A DNA stretch of 50,283 nucleotides from an uncultured Spirochaetales bacterium (lineage in GTDB: Bacteria; Spirochaetota; Spirochaetia; Sphaerochaetales; Sphaerochaetaceae), in the NCBI GenBank assembly GCA_949283305.1, contig CASDRU010000007.1:1-50283 (forward strand), in the 5' to 3' direction. The notes beneath the pieces were generated by a model. It was not told the origin of the DNA, did not search any database, and saw only the letters and a program-made list of their open reading frames with translations. The translations under genes and the position numbers were made by a program. This document shows positions 33,856 through 43,320 of this stretch, piece after piece. Position 1 is the first letter of the stretch. Each line of letters begins with the position of its first letter.

Positions 33856-35931
33856 TCAAGCTTCCTGAGCCTTCTTGCTCTCAGCAATGACATCATCAGC
33901 GAGCTTTCCATGAAGCTCCTCATAATGGTCAAACTCAAGCTCAAAGGATCCTGTTCCGCTTGTCATGCTCTTCAAGTCAATTGCATATGTCATGAGCTCT
34001 GCCATAGGAACTTCTGCACTGACCTGTACAAGTGTGCCTTTCTCCTCCTGTCCGAGAACTCTTCCTCTCTTGGATGAAAGGTCGGAGAGAATTGAGCCGA
34101 GATATTCATTCTCGACATAGACGAGAAGTTTTACAAAAGGCTCAAGTAGCACGCATCCTGCTTTCTTCAGAGCTTCTTCCATAGCACCCTTTGCAGCAAG
34201 CTTGAATGCCATTTCTGAAGAATCGACAGGGTGTTCCTTACCGTCAACAAGATTTACTGCGATATCAACAAGAGGATAGCCTGCAAGGAAGCCCTCGCTC
34301 ATCTTCTCATGAAGTCCTTTCTCGATTCCAGGAATATATCCCTTGCTTATTGCTCCGCCCTTGATTGAATTTGTGAAGCGGTAGAACTCTCCGCGCTCAG
34401 CAGGCTCGATTTCAAGGACAACACGTCCAAACTGTCCATGTCCGCCGCTCTGCTTCTTGTGGGTATACTCAGCAAGTCCGCTCTTTTTGGTGATGGTCTC
34501 GCGGTATGCGATGCGTGGAACCTTTGTTATGATGTTGATCTTTTGCTTTTCCTTGATCTTATCCAGAATCATGGAAATCTGAAGCTCTCCCATTCCTCCT
34601 ATGATGCTTTCCTTTGTCTCCTCGTTATACTGCATCTTGAAAGTGAGATCCTCTTCACTTATCTTGTGAAGAGCGTCATTCATCTTGTCCTCGCTCTTCT
34701 TGTCCTCTGCAGAAATTGCCAGCTGATAGATAGGCTGGGGAAGGTCAAGCGGAACAAAGCGGTACTTTGTATCAGCATTTGCAAAGAAAGAAGCGTTTGT
34801 ATATGCTACATTGCTCTTGGTTATCACACCGATGTCTCCTGCTTCCAGAGCATCAGTTTCTATGAGTTTCTTTCCAACTGCACGGAATACTTTTCCCGGC
34901 TTTTCCTTCTTGTTCAGCTCCGGATTGTACATGTCTGTATCTCCGCTGAGCTTTCCGTTTACGACCTTTATGAATGAAAGCTTTCCGCTGAACTGGTCGA
35001 TAGTTGTCTTGAAGCAGTATCCCTCAAAGGAATCAAGGCTGTTGATCCTGTCTTCTTTCTCTTCTCCGTTTTCATCAATCACATGCTCAGGAGCATTATC
35101 TGGCCACGGGAAGTTGTTCTTGATGAATCTCAGCAGGCTTGTGATTCCTGCTCCCTTGTCAGTCGCACCGCAGAAGACCGGAACAATCCTGTTCTCTTTC
35201 AGTCCCGCATAAAGTCCGCTTCTGATGTCATCCATGGAAAGGGTTCCATCTTCAAAGTATTTCTCAATGAGTTCATCAGTGCATTCTGCTGCATTTTCAA
35301 TCAGCCTGTTTCTGAAGTCCTCGACTACTGCTTTATATTTTTCAGGGATGTCTGCCGGAGTTTCCTTTCCTCCTGGATGACATTCATATGCCCTGTCTTC
35401 AATCAGATTTATAACGCCATTGAATTCCTCAGCCTCTCCGAGAGCCATGACAACAGGAACAAAATGGGCATCAAACTCACTCTCAAGTGAGTCAATGACA
35501 TGACGGAAACTGGCTCTTTCCTTGTCCATCTTGTTGATGAACACAGCCCTTGGCTTGTTGAGCCTGTCAAGTCTTCTCCAGAGCTTTATTGTCTCAATCT
35601 GTGCTCCCTCTCTTCCGTCAACGATCATGAGAGCTGCCTCACATGCCCTGAAAGCACTTATAGCCTCACCGATGAAGTCCGCAGTTCCCGGTGTGTCCAG
35701 GATGTTTATCGTGCTTCCTTCCCAAGTGGTGCTGTTGAGTGTTGCATGTACACTTATCTTTCTCTGGATTTCCTCTTCTGTATAGTCACTTGTGGTCTTG
35801 CCACTTTCTACGGTCTCAGCACGGGAAAGAACGCCTGAATAGAAAAGCATCTGCTCAATCAGGTTTGTCTTTCCCGTACCGTTATGGCCAATGACGGCCA
35901 CGTTTCTAATGTCTCGTGTGCTAACGCTCAT
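33856..35931 (-). CDS. EF-G-like translational GTPase lacking the catalytic His
   Basis: A 691-residue protein with full EF-G domain order (G domain, II, and EF-G-like III-V ending in SMTSGTGSFELEFDHYEEL). The P-loop is GHNGTGKT (15-22) and the guanine-specificity motif NKMD (132-135) is intact. Two switch features are not: where EF-G has RGITI it has RKISV (58-61 region), and the DTPGH motif is DTPGT, so the catalytic His is Thr83. This resembles the divergent EF-G-like branch in which ribosome-dependent GTP hydrolysis is weak or absent. The role is unknown; ribosome recycling and stress roles are possibilities. AAGGAGG precedes the ATG closely. Confidence 0.88.
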   Translation of the reverse strand: MSVSTRDIRNVAVIGHNGTGKTNLIEQMLFYSGVLSRAETVESGKTTSDYTEEEIQRKISVHATLNSTTWEGSTINILDTPGTADFIGEAISAFRACEAALMIVDGREGAQIETIKLWRRLDRLNKPRAVFINKMDKERASFRHVIDSLESEFDAHFVPVVMALGEAEEFNGVINLIEDRAYECHPGGKETPADIPEKYKAVVEDFRNRLIENAAECTDELIEKYFEDGTLSMDDIRSGLYAGLKENRIVPVFCGATDKGAGITSLLRFIKNNFPWPDNAPEHVIDENGEEKEDRINSLDSFEGYCFKTTIDQFSGKLSFIKVVNGKLSGDTDMYNPELNKKEKPGKVFRAVGKKLIETDALEAGDIGVITKSNVAYTNASFFANADTKYRFVPLDLPQPIYQLAISAEDKKSEDKMNDALHKISEEDLTFKMQYNEETKESIIGGMGELQISMILDKIKEKQKINIITKVPRIAYRETITKKSGLAEYTHKKQSGGHGQFGRVVLEIEPAERGEFYRFTNSIKGGAISKGYIPGIEKGLHEKMSEGFLAGYPLVDIAVNLVDGKEHPVDSSEMAFKLAAKGAMEEALKKAGCVLLEPFVKLLVYVENEYLGSILSDLSSKRGRVLGQEEKGTLVQVSAEVPMAELMTYAIDLKSMTSGTGSFELEFDHYEELHGKLADDVIAESKKAQEA

Positions 35932-36041
35932 ATTTTCCTCCTTTTGAAAAACAAAGCTTTCTTTAAGCTTAAATTCTCATTTTTCATATGTAAAGAAAAA
36001 TTTGAAAAATATGAGCTTGAAGCCCTTAGCTTGAGATTATG

Positions 36042-36068
36042 AAAAAACCGCCGCTTTGCTGCGACGGT
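36042..36068 (-). terminator. Terminator of the XRE-family regulator gene
   Basis: On the minus strand ACCGTCGC and GCGGCGGT form an 8-bp stem (one G-T pair) with a 6-base loop (36047-36068), followed by six T. It separates the regulator from the EF-G-like gene. Confidence 0.8.
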
Positions 36069-36092
36069 CCTATAAAAGAAGAAGATTGATTC

Positions 36093-36413
36093 TCAGTTAG
36101 AGAAAACATCCTCAATCACATCACTGATTTTGTTCTTGAGAAGGAACTTGAGAAGCTCGTCATTCTGGTCGTAGTTGGACCTCAGCCGGTCACTGTATTC
36201 GCAGAACAGTGTCCATGCCGGGGTTGCAAGCACCTGTGAAATCTTTTCTATAGTCTGAAAGGAAGGAGCCTTCCTTCCTGTTTCCATCTCTGTGATGAAA
36301 GATGTCGAAACTCCGACAGCCTTGGCAAGATCGCTCTGTGTGTAGCCTAGCTTTTTCCTTCTCATCTTCAGATTGTTAGCAAATATTATTTGCAGATTAT
36401 TAACTTTTTCCAT
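36093..36413 (-). CDS. XRE-family helix-turn-helix regulator
   Basis: A 106-residue protein with a Cro/CI-type domain at about 8-67 (MRRKKLGYTQSDLAKAVGV, FITEMETGRKAPSFQTIEKIS). The C-terminal ~35 residues are acidic and may mediate dimers. No effector domain. AGGAG lies 8 bases before the ATG. It sits between the two EF-G-type genes in the same direction, 49 bases after fusA and with a terminator after it, so it may be transcribed with fusA. A link to the EF-G genes is only positional. Confidence 0.85.
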   Translation of the reverse strand: MEKVNNLQIIFANNLKMRRKKLGYTQSDLAKAVGVSTSFITEMETGRKAPSFQTIEKISQVLATPAWTLFCEYSDRLRSNYDQNDELLKFLLKNKISDVIEDVFSN

Positions 36414-36462
36414 GTTGTCATCTCCTGTTGTGTGTTAAAAGCTATAATTTTAATATAATACT

Positions 36463-38490
36463 TTAAACCTTTTCTGCATAGTGAGAAAATTCCATTGAGA
36501 AACTCCCTCTCCCTTGCGTGGAGGAGCGAAGAACAGTTGTATATCCGAACATCTTCTCAAGCGGAATAACTGCGTTGACAGTATCTCCGTTTGCCTTGCT
36601 TTCCATGCTCTCTACAATTCCTGACCGCTGAGTGATTGATGAGATGACATCTCCCACATATTCACTTGGACTTGAGACCTGGACATTCATCATTGGTTCC
36701 ATCAGAATAGCTCCTGCGCTCTGACAAAGCTTGTCAAAGAGCATAAAAGCACAGTTTGTATATGCAAAAGGAGTGGAAATCATCTCGTTGTATTGAATGT
36801 CAGTCACTTCAACACGGATGTCAGTGCATTCATAGCCGAATCTGATGCCGCTGGAGAGCGCACCCTTTACTCCCATCTCAACAGCTTCCAGAATCTCCTG
36901 CGGGATATCGCGGGCAGATGCAGTAAGGCAGTATTCGTTTCCTTTTCCTCTCTCCTGAGGAGAAACACGCATGGAAAGCTTTGCCCAGTTTTCCTTTCCA
37001 GCAAGAATCTTATCAAATTCAAGCGTGTCGCTTTTCTCTTCTCTGATGCTCTCGCGGTATGTGACCTGAGGATTTCCGACACGTGCATCAACTTTCATCT
37101 CATCGGTTATTCTTGTCACAAGAACATCAAGATGAAGCTCTCCCATGCCGGAAATCACAAGCTGTCCTGTCTCACTGTCATCCTTGTATGTGAATGTCGG
37201 GTCTTCCATCGCAAGGGTTTCAAGGGCTTTTCTCAGCTTGTCCATGTCAGCTGTTGTTTTTGGCTCGATTGCAACGGAAATCACAGGCTTGGGGAAAGAT
37301 ATCTTCTCAAGAAGATAAGGGGACTGCTCGCTTGCAATCGTGTCCCCTGTCTGTGCCATTTTGAAGCCCACGATGACTCCGATGTCTCCTGCCTTTATCT
37401 CTGAAAGCTCTGTAGGCCTGTCTGCATGCATCCTCAAAAGCCTGTTAATCCTTTCCTTTTTGTCCTTTGTCGCATTATACACGCTGATTCCTTTCTTGAG
37501 CACTCCGCTGTATACCCTTACAAAACACATCGCACCGGCCTGGGGATCCACCTGGATCTTGAATATGAGCGCTTCAAGAGGTGCGTTCTCTGAATGCTTT
37601 ATCAGAGCCTCCTTCCCGTTTTTCCTGTTGACAGCAGCAACAGGAGGAACATCAAGAGGAGAGGGTAGAAGAGCAATTACAGCATCAAGAAGCTGCTGGA
37701 CTCCTATGTTCTTAAGCGAAGAGCCTGTCAGGACAGGAATTAGAGATCTCTCAAGAGTGCATTTCCTGAGTGTGGAGATAATGAGATCTGCTGGTATTTC
37801 CTTGCCGTCAAAATAAAGCTCGGTGATCTCATCAGAAAAAGAGGCTGTCTGGTTGATCAGCTCCTCTCTCATCTCCTCAGCTTTAGAAAGCATGTCTTCT
37901 GGAATTTCATTTTCTGTAACAGTCAGACCATTGTCATCAGCACTGTATGTGAGGAATTTCATCTTAATAAGGTCAATTACGCCTTTGAAACTGTTCTCGC
38001 TTCCTACCGGGATATTAAGTGCAACAGGATTTGCCCCCAGCTTTTTCCTCATGTCATCAAGAACTGCATAAAAATCAGCTCCCAGTCTGTCCATCTTGTT
38101 GATGAATGCAATGCGCGGAACTGAGTATGTGTCAGCCTGGCGCCATACAGTCTCGCTCTGAGGTTCAACTCCACCCACTGCACAGAAAACAGCAACCGCT
38201 CCGTCAAGGACGCGGAGGCTTCTTTCAACCTCTGCAGTGAAATCCACATGGCCCGGGGTGTCGATTATGTTTATCTGATAATCCTTCCAGTAGCAGGTTG
38301 TTGCGGCACTTGTTATCGTGATGCCTCTCTCCTGTTCCTGCTTCATCCAGTCCATGGTGGCCTCTCCGTTGTCCACTTCTCCGATTCTATGATTCTCACC
38401 TGTGTAATACAGTATTCTTTCAGTTGTGGTTGTCTTTCCTGCATCAATGTGTGCCATGATGCCGATATTTCTTATAAAGCTGTCGTCCAT
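36463..38490 (-). CDS. fusA: Translation elongation factor G
   Basis: Drives mRNA-tRNA translocation on the ribosome, or in spirochaetes with two EF-Gs may share translocation and recycling with a paralogue. 675 residues with complete G motifs: AHIDAGKTT (13-21), [11 protein letters not shown] in switch I, DTPGHVDF with the catalytic His81, and NKMD (131-134). Domains II-V are full length, ending with the [13 protein letters not shown] signature. It is not in a str operon. The ATG lies 7 bases after a TATTAT box with no Shine-Dalgarno. I cannot tell from one window whether it is the main EF-G. Confidence 0.92.
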   Translation of the reverse strand: MDDSFIRNIGIMAHIDAGKTTTTERILYYTGENHRIGEVDNGEATMDWMKQEQERGITITSAATTCYWKDYQINIIDTPGHVDFTAEVERSLRVLDGAVAVFCAVGGVEPQSETVWRQADTYSVPRIAFINKMDRLGADFYAVLDDMRKKLGANPVALNIPVGSENSFKGVIDLIKMKFLTYSADDNGLTVTENEIPEDMLSKAEEMREELINQTASFSDEITELYFDGKEIPADLIISTLRKCTLERSLIPVLTGSSLKNIGVQQLLDAVIALLPSPLDVPPVAAVNRKNGKEALIKHSENAPLEALIFKIQVDPQAGAMCFVRVYSGVLKKGISVYNATKDKKERINRLLRMHADRPTELSEIKAGDIGVIVGFKMAQTGDTIASEQSPYLLEKISFPKPVISVAIEPKTTADMDKLRKALETLAMEDPTFTYKDDSETGQLVISGMGELHLDVLVTRITDEMKVDARVGNPQVTYRESIREEKSDTLEFDKILAGKENWAKLSMRVSPQERGKGNEYCLTASARDIPQEILEAVEMGVKGALSSGIRFGYECTDIRVEVTDIQYNEMISTPFAYTNCAFMLFDKLCQSAGAILMEPMMNVQVSSPSEYVGDVISSITQRSGIVESMESKANGDTVNAVIPLEKMFGYTTVLRSSTQGRGSFSMEFSHYAEKV

Positions 38491-38497
38491 GCGTGTG

Positions 38498-38526
38498 ATA
38501 ATATCACAAAAAAAAGGCTTTGAAAA
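38498..38526 (-). promoter_or_regulatory. fusA promoter, leaderless type
   Basis: On the minus strand: TTTTCA (38521-38526), 17-base spacer, TATTAT (38498-38503), then 7 bases to the ATG. The -35 box is weak. Confidence 0.5.
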
Positions 38527-38555
38527 TTATATATAGTAAAGTTTTAGATAGAAAT

Positions 38556-39800
38556 TCACCTTACATTCTGATGATCATATATTCCGCTTTTCCCGCTTGC
38601 CAGGAAAGAAGTGAGCATGGTAAGAAAGAGGATGGCAGGTTCAGTGTATCCGAAGAGCTCGATTGCAAGGGCAAATCCTACAAGTGGAAGCTTCATTCCG
38701 GCTGAGAGGAATGCAACGGATGAAAGGGCTACGAGAGCAGATCTGTCAAGGGAAAGCAGGGTTGCAAAAGGAGATGAGAAAGTTGCTCCAAGCACAAGAA
38801 GCGGCACGACTTCTCCTCCCTGGAATCCTGCCTGGAGCGAAAGGATTATCAGGATGAACTTAAGCAGGAAATCCACTGCAGATGTCCCTTCAGTCATAGA
38901 TGTCGAAATAAGGTCTGATGAAAGCCCGTTATATGTAAATGAGCCTGTGATGAAGTAGATTGAGAAAGATATTACAGAGACAAGAAGGGCAGGGATAATC
39001 ACCTTCAGATACTCATTTGCCCTGTAAAGCCTGTTGAGACTTATCTTGAAGAATTCCATTAAAAAGCATGTGAAGCGGCTCAATGCTCCGATCAAAAGAG
39101 CAAAGAGGAACATCTTGACTGTATTGTCCAGAGTAAAGGCAAGTGGAGCAAATGCTGGGATTTGTATAATGTGAATGTTGAGTGCCGATGCTACAAAATA
39201 GCTTGTGTAACTGCTTGTAAGGCATATAAGAAATCCATCCATCCTGTTCAGGCGCGGAGATGCAAGGTGTGCGCCAAAGAGAGTTCCTGCAACAGGGGAA
39301 AGAAATAGAGCAGAAAATGCAGATGAGAATCCTGCCATGAAATAATAGTCCCTTCTTGTTCCCTCGAAGAAGCGCTTTTCAAGGCAGCTTATCTTTTCAC
39401 TGATCACTACTGCAATCTGCACCCCGCTTCCTTCTTTGCCGACACTTGCTCCCAGAAGATGGGAAAGGAATGCGGAGAAGAAGGAAAGAAAAGCCATCTT
39501 TATAGATACAATCTTCCCGTCCTCAGCATCTCTAAGATCCTCAGCATCATGGATGCGGTCTATCGCATAGCTTATGATGTTCTTGACATCGCTTTTGTAT
39601 TTTCTGAAAAGGAAAAGAATTATAACGGCTCCAACGGGCAGCAGGAGTATAAGTATCCTGTGCTCTTTGTTGTATCCATTTGCCCAGGAGATGAGGAAGG
39701 AATAAAGAGCAATAACAGGGGCAACGACAAGTCCTGTCGCTATGCCCCTGACAAAATTCCTTATATCAAGATGTATCCTTCCTCTCTTTTCTTCCATCAT
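38556..39800 (-). CDS. CLC-family anion transporter, CLC-F-like
   Basis: A 414-residue membrane protein of the CLC fold with many hydrophobic segments. The gating-Glu motif is GKEGSGVQ (Glu123), preceded by SHLLGASV. The helix-N motif is GFQGGEVVPL rather than the GIFAP-type of chloride transporters, and the usual GSGIP serine motif is missing. These changes match the CLC-F branch, whose studied members export fluoride in exchange for protons. Fluoride specificity is inferred from motifs only. No fluoride riboswitch is seen upstream. Its first ATG overlaps the stop of the preceding TPR gene; a second ATG follows directly. There are no CBS domains. Confidence 0.8.
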   Translation of the reverse strand: MMEEKRGRIHLDIRNFVRGIATGLVVAPVIALYSFLISWANGYNKEHRILILLLPVGAVIILFLFRKYKSDVKNIISYAIDRIHDAEDLRDAEDGKIVSIKMAFLSFFSAFLSHLLGASVGKEGSGVQIAVVISEKISCLEKRFFEGTRRDYYFMAGFSSAFSALFLSPVAGTLFGAHLASPRLNRMDGFLICLTSSYTSYFVASALNIHIIQIPAFAPLAFTLDNTVKMFLFALLIGALSRFTCFLMEFFKISLNRLYRANEYLKVIIPALLVSVISFSIYFITGSFTYNGLSSDLISTSMTEGTSAVDFLLKFILIILSLQAGFQGGEVVPLLVLGATFSSPFATLLSLDRSALVALSSVAFLSAGMKLPLVGFALAIELFGYTEPAILFLTMLTSFLASGKSGIYDHQNVR

Positions 39801-40696
39801 GTCAAATCTTCAAGTCTTGAACATATTTCAGCATATTTTGCACTGTCAGAGTCAAGATGGAAAGTCTGTATTTCATAAAGAGCCTTTGCATACATTAAAA
39901 GCATCACCGCTTCCTGGCGGTCGCTCATCTTGTCAATCGTGACAGATGAATAAAAGGGTTTTCCGTTTTTTCCGTTTGCACCTTCATAATATTTCATTTT
40001 CTCTGAAAGAATGCTCTCAGAATCATATTCCTTCTTCATTTTCTCTGCCTCTTTTGCCCTCTTTCCTGCATCCCAGTTCCTGTCATAGAGCATCTGCGAC
40101 AGATCATAATACAGAGTAAGGTATAGGCCGCGTCCAGAGAGCTGTGTGTCCAGACTCCTTCTCATGTAGCTTATTGCATAGTTCTTGTTTCCAAAGCTTA
40201 TCGGCCATCCTGGAAGCTGGTCATAAAGCAGTGCGAGCACATAGTATGCATCAGTATAGTCCTGGCCGTATCCGTCAACTACCTTGAGTATGTACTCCTG
40301 CATCTCAGGAGCCTTTGAAAGGCTGTTGAGCGGACCTTTTGTCTGTCCCCATCTTCCGATTGCGGAGCTCAGCCAGAAATAAGCGTTCCAGTTCTCTTTT
40401 TCTTCAAGAGAAGAGCGTGCATAGTCTTCAGCCTGCTCATATTTTGAGAACCTTCCATCCTTGTCATCCTCACTCAGCATGTCGCCCTGAGTAAGCACTG
40501 CTCTTGAGAGTCTCCATAAAATCTCGCTTTTCTCTTCTCCCTCTTCTGCCTTTTCAAGACTGTCAAGCAGGTATTCATATTCCTTCTCATAATCCTGAGA
40601 GGCATAGAAAAGCGAGTCAGAATAGGATGCATCAAAAGATGCATAAATGGAAAATGCTGAAACAAGCAGCATAAAGAGCATAATCAGTTTCTTCAT
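39797..40696 (-). CDS. Exported TPR-like protein
   Basis: A 299-residue protein with a signal peptide (first ~19 residues, LLVSAFSIYAS) and no lipobox, so probably periplasmic or processed. Tandem helical repeats follow, with Ala, Tyr and Leu spaced as in tetratricopeptide repeats (for example 88-115 and 143-185). YARSSLEEKENWNAYFWLS and the following GRWGQTKG recall RMD-type TPR proteins. A binding scaffold is likely; the partner is unknown. AAGGAGA precedes the ATG. It lies between the aldehyde dehydrogenase (16 bases upstream) and the CLC gene (overlap). Confidence 0.75.
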   Translation of the reverse strand: MKKLIMLFMLLVSAFSIYASFDASYSDSLFYASQDYEKEYEYLLDSLEKAEEGEEKSEILWRLSRAVLTQGDMLSEDDKDGRFSKYEQAEDYARSSLEEKENWNAYFWLSSAIGRWGQTKGPLNSLSKAPEMQEYILKVVDGYGQDYTDAYYVLALLYDQLPGWPISFGNKNYAISYMRRSLDTQLSGRGLYLTLYYDLSQMLYDRNWDAGKRAKEAEKMKKEYDSESILSEKMKYYEGANGKNGKPFYSSVTIDKMSDRQEAVMLLMYAKALYEIQTFHLDSDSAKYAEICSRLEDLT

Positions 40697-40712
40697 ACAT
40701 TTCTCCTTTCAA

Positions 40713-42080
40713 TCAGTGTAGCATGATGCGGATGATCTTTTCCTTCAGTCTGCCGTACGGGGGATTCCTGAGTGTGATGTCTGGAAATAGGGAATGCTTT
40801 AAAATGCTCTTTTCATGGGTGAATGTGTCAAAGCTGTGCTTTCCATGATAGGCACCGCTTCCGCTGTTTCCAATTCCGCCGAAGGCAAGAGTGTGGCTTA
40901 CGATATGCATTATCACATCATTGACACATCCTCCTCCGAATATAAGGGAAGAATGCACGCGCTCTGCTGTTTTCTTCTTCTTTGTGAATATGTAGAGTGC
41001 AAGAGGACGGGGTCTGTTTCTTATCATTTCAATTGCTTTTGAAAGATCTTCATACTCAAGCACAGGGATGACCGGTCCGAAAATCTCTTCCATCATTACA
41101 GGTTCATCTTCCCTTACAGGATAGAGGATTGTAGGAGAGATCTTCATTTTCTCATCATCGAATTTTCCCCCATAGACTACAGAGGAAGCATCAATCAGCC
41201 CCTTGACTCTTTCATAGTGATGCCTGTTTATGATTTTAGGATAGTCAGGATTGTCCAGAGGGGAAGCAGAATAGAATTTCTCGATATAGCAAGGAAGCAG
41301 ATTTATGAATTCCTTGACTTTGGATTTATGCACAAGAAAATAGTCAGGTGCTATGCATGTCTGTCCTGCGTTTATGAGCTTTCCGAATGCTATTCTTGAG
41401 CATGCCTTTTCTATATCTGCACTCTCATCTATTATCACAGGGCTCTTTCCTCCAAGCTCAAGTGTGTACGGAGTAAGGCTTTCTCCTGCAGTCTTTGCAA
41501 CAATTTTTCCGACATTCGGACTTCCTGTGAAGAATATGTAGTCCCACTTCAGGGCAAGAAGGGTGCTGTTCATCTCTCTTCCCCCTTCAAAGAGAGCTAT
41601 ATAGCTTTCATCAAAGACTGAAAGAACCTTTGCGAGGGCTTTTGATACATTTTCAGAATATCTGCTGGGCTTTATCACAGCTGTGCATCCTGCGCTGATT
41701 GCTCCGATCAATGGAACAAGGGTAAGCTGGACAGGATAGTTCCACGGACTCATTATCAGAGTGTTCCCAACCGGCTCCTTTATTACATAGCTCTTTGAGG
41801 GAAAATGAAGGAGAGCAGTCCTGACTCTTTTCCTTTTAGCCCATTTTCTCACATGGCGTATATGATATCTGAGTTCGCTGTATACAATCCCGAGCTCAGT
41901 TGAGTATGCCTCAACTCTTCCTTTTGAAAGGTCCTTGTTCAGTGCATCAAGGATCATTTCCTCGTTTTCCTTAAGCGAAGAGAAAAGCTTTTTCAGCATC
42001 GCTGTCCTGAATGACACATCCCTTGTCTTTCCGCTGTTGAAGAATTCTGTCTGTTTTTTTAGTACTTCCTGTGGATTCAT
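40713..42080 (-). CDS. Class 3-type aldehyde dehydrogenase
   Basis: Oxidises an aldehyde to the acid with NAD(P)+. About 455 residues, the short form typical of class 3 enzymes that act on aliphatic or aromatic aldehydes. Motifs: SPWNYPVQL, FTGSPNVGK, catalytic Glu in LELGGKSP, catalytic Cys in NAGQTCIAPDY. The C-terminal ~40 residues are basic and include hydrophobic patches. The frame has an ATG at 42104, but that codon lies in the promoter spacer, so ATG 42080, 8 bases after the -10 box, is the start. First gene of an operon with the TPR and CLC genes. Confidence 0.92.
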   Translation of the reverse strand: MNPQEVLKKQTEFFNSGKTRDVSFRTAMLKKLFSSLKENEEMILDALNKDLSKGRVEAYSTELGIVYSELRYHIRHVRKWAKRKRVRTALLHFPSKSYVIKEPVGNTLIMSPWNYPVQLTLVPLIGAISAGCTAVIKPSRYSENVSKALAKVLSVFDESYIALFEGGREMNSTLLALKWDYIFFTGSPNVGKIVAKTAGESLTPYTLELGGKSPVIIDESADIEKACSRIAFGKLINAGQTCIAPDYFLVHKSKVKEFINLLPCYIEKFYSASPLDNPDYPKIINRHHYERVKGLIDASSVVYGGKFDDEKMKISPTILYPVREDEPVMMEEIFGPVIPVLEYEDLSKAIEMIRNRPRPLALYIFTKKKKTAERVHSSLIFGGGCVNDVIMHIVSHTLAFGGIGNSGSGAYHGKHSFDTFTHEKSILKHSLFPDITLRNPPYGRLKEKIIRIMLH

Positions 42081-42088
42081 GGCTTTTA

Positions 42089-42116
42089 TTTTTACAAAAT
42101 GCATTTAAAGTGTCAA
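42089..42116 (-). promoter_or_regulatory. Aldehyde dehydrogenase promoter, leaderless type
   Basis: On the minus strand: TTGACA (42111-42116), 16-base spacer, TAAAAA (42089-42094), then 8 bases to the ATG at 42080. Confidence 0.6.
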
Positions 42117-42155
42117 TAAAAAACAAATATGTCGATTTTATGTAAAAGAAAACAA

Positions 42156-42179
42156 AAAATCATATAAATGTATGATTTT
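42156..42179. repeat. Inverted repeat between the divergent operons
   Basis: AAAATCAT (42156-42163) and ATGATTTT (42172-42179) are perfect complements with an 8-base gap. No T-tract follows on the plus strand, so an operator is more likely than a terminator. Confidence 0.5.
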
Positions 42180-42183
42180 GCAC

Positions 42184-42201
42184 AAACATTGGAAAATGTT
42201 T
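42184..42201. repeat. Operator-like palindrome upstream of the efflux operon
   Basis: AAACATT (42184-42190) and AATGTTT (42195-42201) form a perfect 7-bp inverted repeat around GGAA. Position and size suit a dimeric repressor site upstream of the RND genes. No regulator gene is adjacent. Confidence 0.5.
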
Positions 42202-42258
42202 CATATCATCTCTTGATTCCTGCAGAATTTGCTTTACTCTTGAAAAAAAGGAAAGGTT

Positions 42259-43320
42259 ATGAAAAACAGGAAGCTCGCAGTTTTTATAAGGATACTAGTG
42301 CTTGTACTTGTGCTTCTTCTGGTGTTTCTCTCTGTATATCTGATTATTCTGAACAAGAAAGAGGTTGTGTACAATGCTCCGCGTACGGCAGTTGCCGTCA
42401 TTAAGCCAGAGCGGCGCACGATAGAAGAGAGCGTCACGCTTTCAGGGTACACAGAAAGCACAAAGATATCACCGGTTGTTCCCTTCGTATCCGGCACAGT
42501 TGAGAGCTTTGATTTAACTGTCGGGGATGAAGTTAAAAAAGGTGATGTAATAGCTGTAATCGATGATGAGCCGTATGTGCTTCAGCTCAATATGGCAAAG
42601 GTCCAGGTCGATGTTCTCTCCTCAAGCTATGAGAGAATGGAAAAGCTTTATCAGACAGGAGCGGTGACCAAGCAGGATCTTGAGAGCATAAAGGCCCAGC
42701 TGGATGCTGCTGAAGAGCAGATGAAGCTTGCTTCTCTTCAGGTTGATTATGCCACTGTCAGGGCTGAAATGGATGGCACTGTGATTCTTACAAACACAAA
42801 TGAGGCAAACATCGCAAGCAGTTCTGACTACATTGCCGTGCTTGCTGACATGAGTAGCATAAAAGTCACGCTTGATATGAACGAGAGCTATTACAGCAGA
42901 ATCAGAGAAAACATGAGCGATGTGAGCGTATATGTGTATTCTCCTGCAACAGGAGAAAGCAGCACTGCAAGAATTGATACAGTCAGTCCTGTAATCAATC
43001 CGCTTTCAAAGACATTTGAAGTCACGGTAATCCTCGATGATCCATCCGGATTTGCAATAGGCGGATACGTGAAGGCTGATTTCATTTTCTCCAGAAACGA
43101 GAATGTCCTTTCACTTCCTTCCTCTGTCAGGAAAGCTGACGGTGGAATGTATGTATATGATGAGGATGAAGAGAAGGCGCTTTATGTAACATTCACAAGC
43201 GAGTATTCAGATGATGAGTACTTCTCTGTTCCCGAAAGCTATGAGGATACATATTTCATATCCTCCGGACAAGATCTGGTCCTTGACGGTTCTCCTGTCA
43301 ATGCAATTGTGGAGGAATGA
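42259..43320 (+). CDS. RND efflux periplasmic adaptor (membrane fusion) protein
   Basis: Links an inner-membrane RND pump to an outer-membrane channel. 353 residues: an N-terminal membrane anchor (about 8-30, no lipobox), biotinyl-lipoyl-like halves (VSGTVESFDLTVGDEVKKGDVIAVID, about 80-103, in shorter runs), a helical hairpin with YQTGAVTKQDLESIKAQL, then the second lipoyl half (ATVRAEMDGTVI) and beta-barrel domains. First gene of the operon, with AAAGGAAAGG before the ATG; its stop overlaps the pump gene start. Confidence 0.92.
   Translation: MKNRKLAVFIRILVLVLVLLLVFLSVYLIILNKKEVVYNAPRTAVAVIKPERRTIEESVTLSGYTESTKISPVVPFVSGTVESFDLTVGDEVKKGDVIAVIDDEPYVLQLNMAKVQVDVLSSSYERMEKLYQTGAVTKQDLESIKAQLDAAEEQMKLASLQVDYATVRAEMDGTVILTNTNEANIASSSDYIAVLADMSSIKVTLDMNESYYSRIRENMSDVSVYVYSPATGESSTARIDTVSPVINPLSKTFEVTVILDDPSGFAIGGYVKADFIFSRNENVLSLPSSVRKADGGMYVYDEDEEKALYVTFTSEYSDDEYFSVPESYEDTYFISSGQDLVLDGSPVNAIVEE

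Noticed and set aside
36793-37404. 203-codon open frame on the plus strand inside fusA
   Set aside because: It is the exact complement of a strongly conserved EF-G coding region, has no start signals and a composition typical of antisense frames. Long antisense frames recur throughout this window because of codon bias.
42104-42104. ATG 42104 as the aldehyde dehydrogenase start
   Set aside because: It falls within the spacer of the TTGACA promoter at 42089-42116, so it would not be in the mRNA; ATG 42080 is preferred.
42081-42258. Region checked for a fluoride or other riboswitch serving the CLC-F-like operon
   Set aside because: The aldehyde dehydrogenase transcript appears leaderless, leaving no room for an aptamer, and the remaining bases show only simple inverted repeats.
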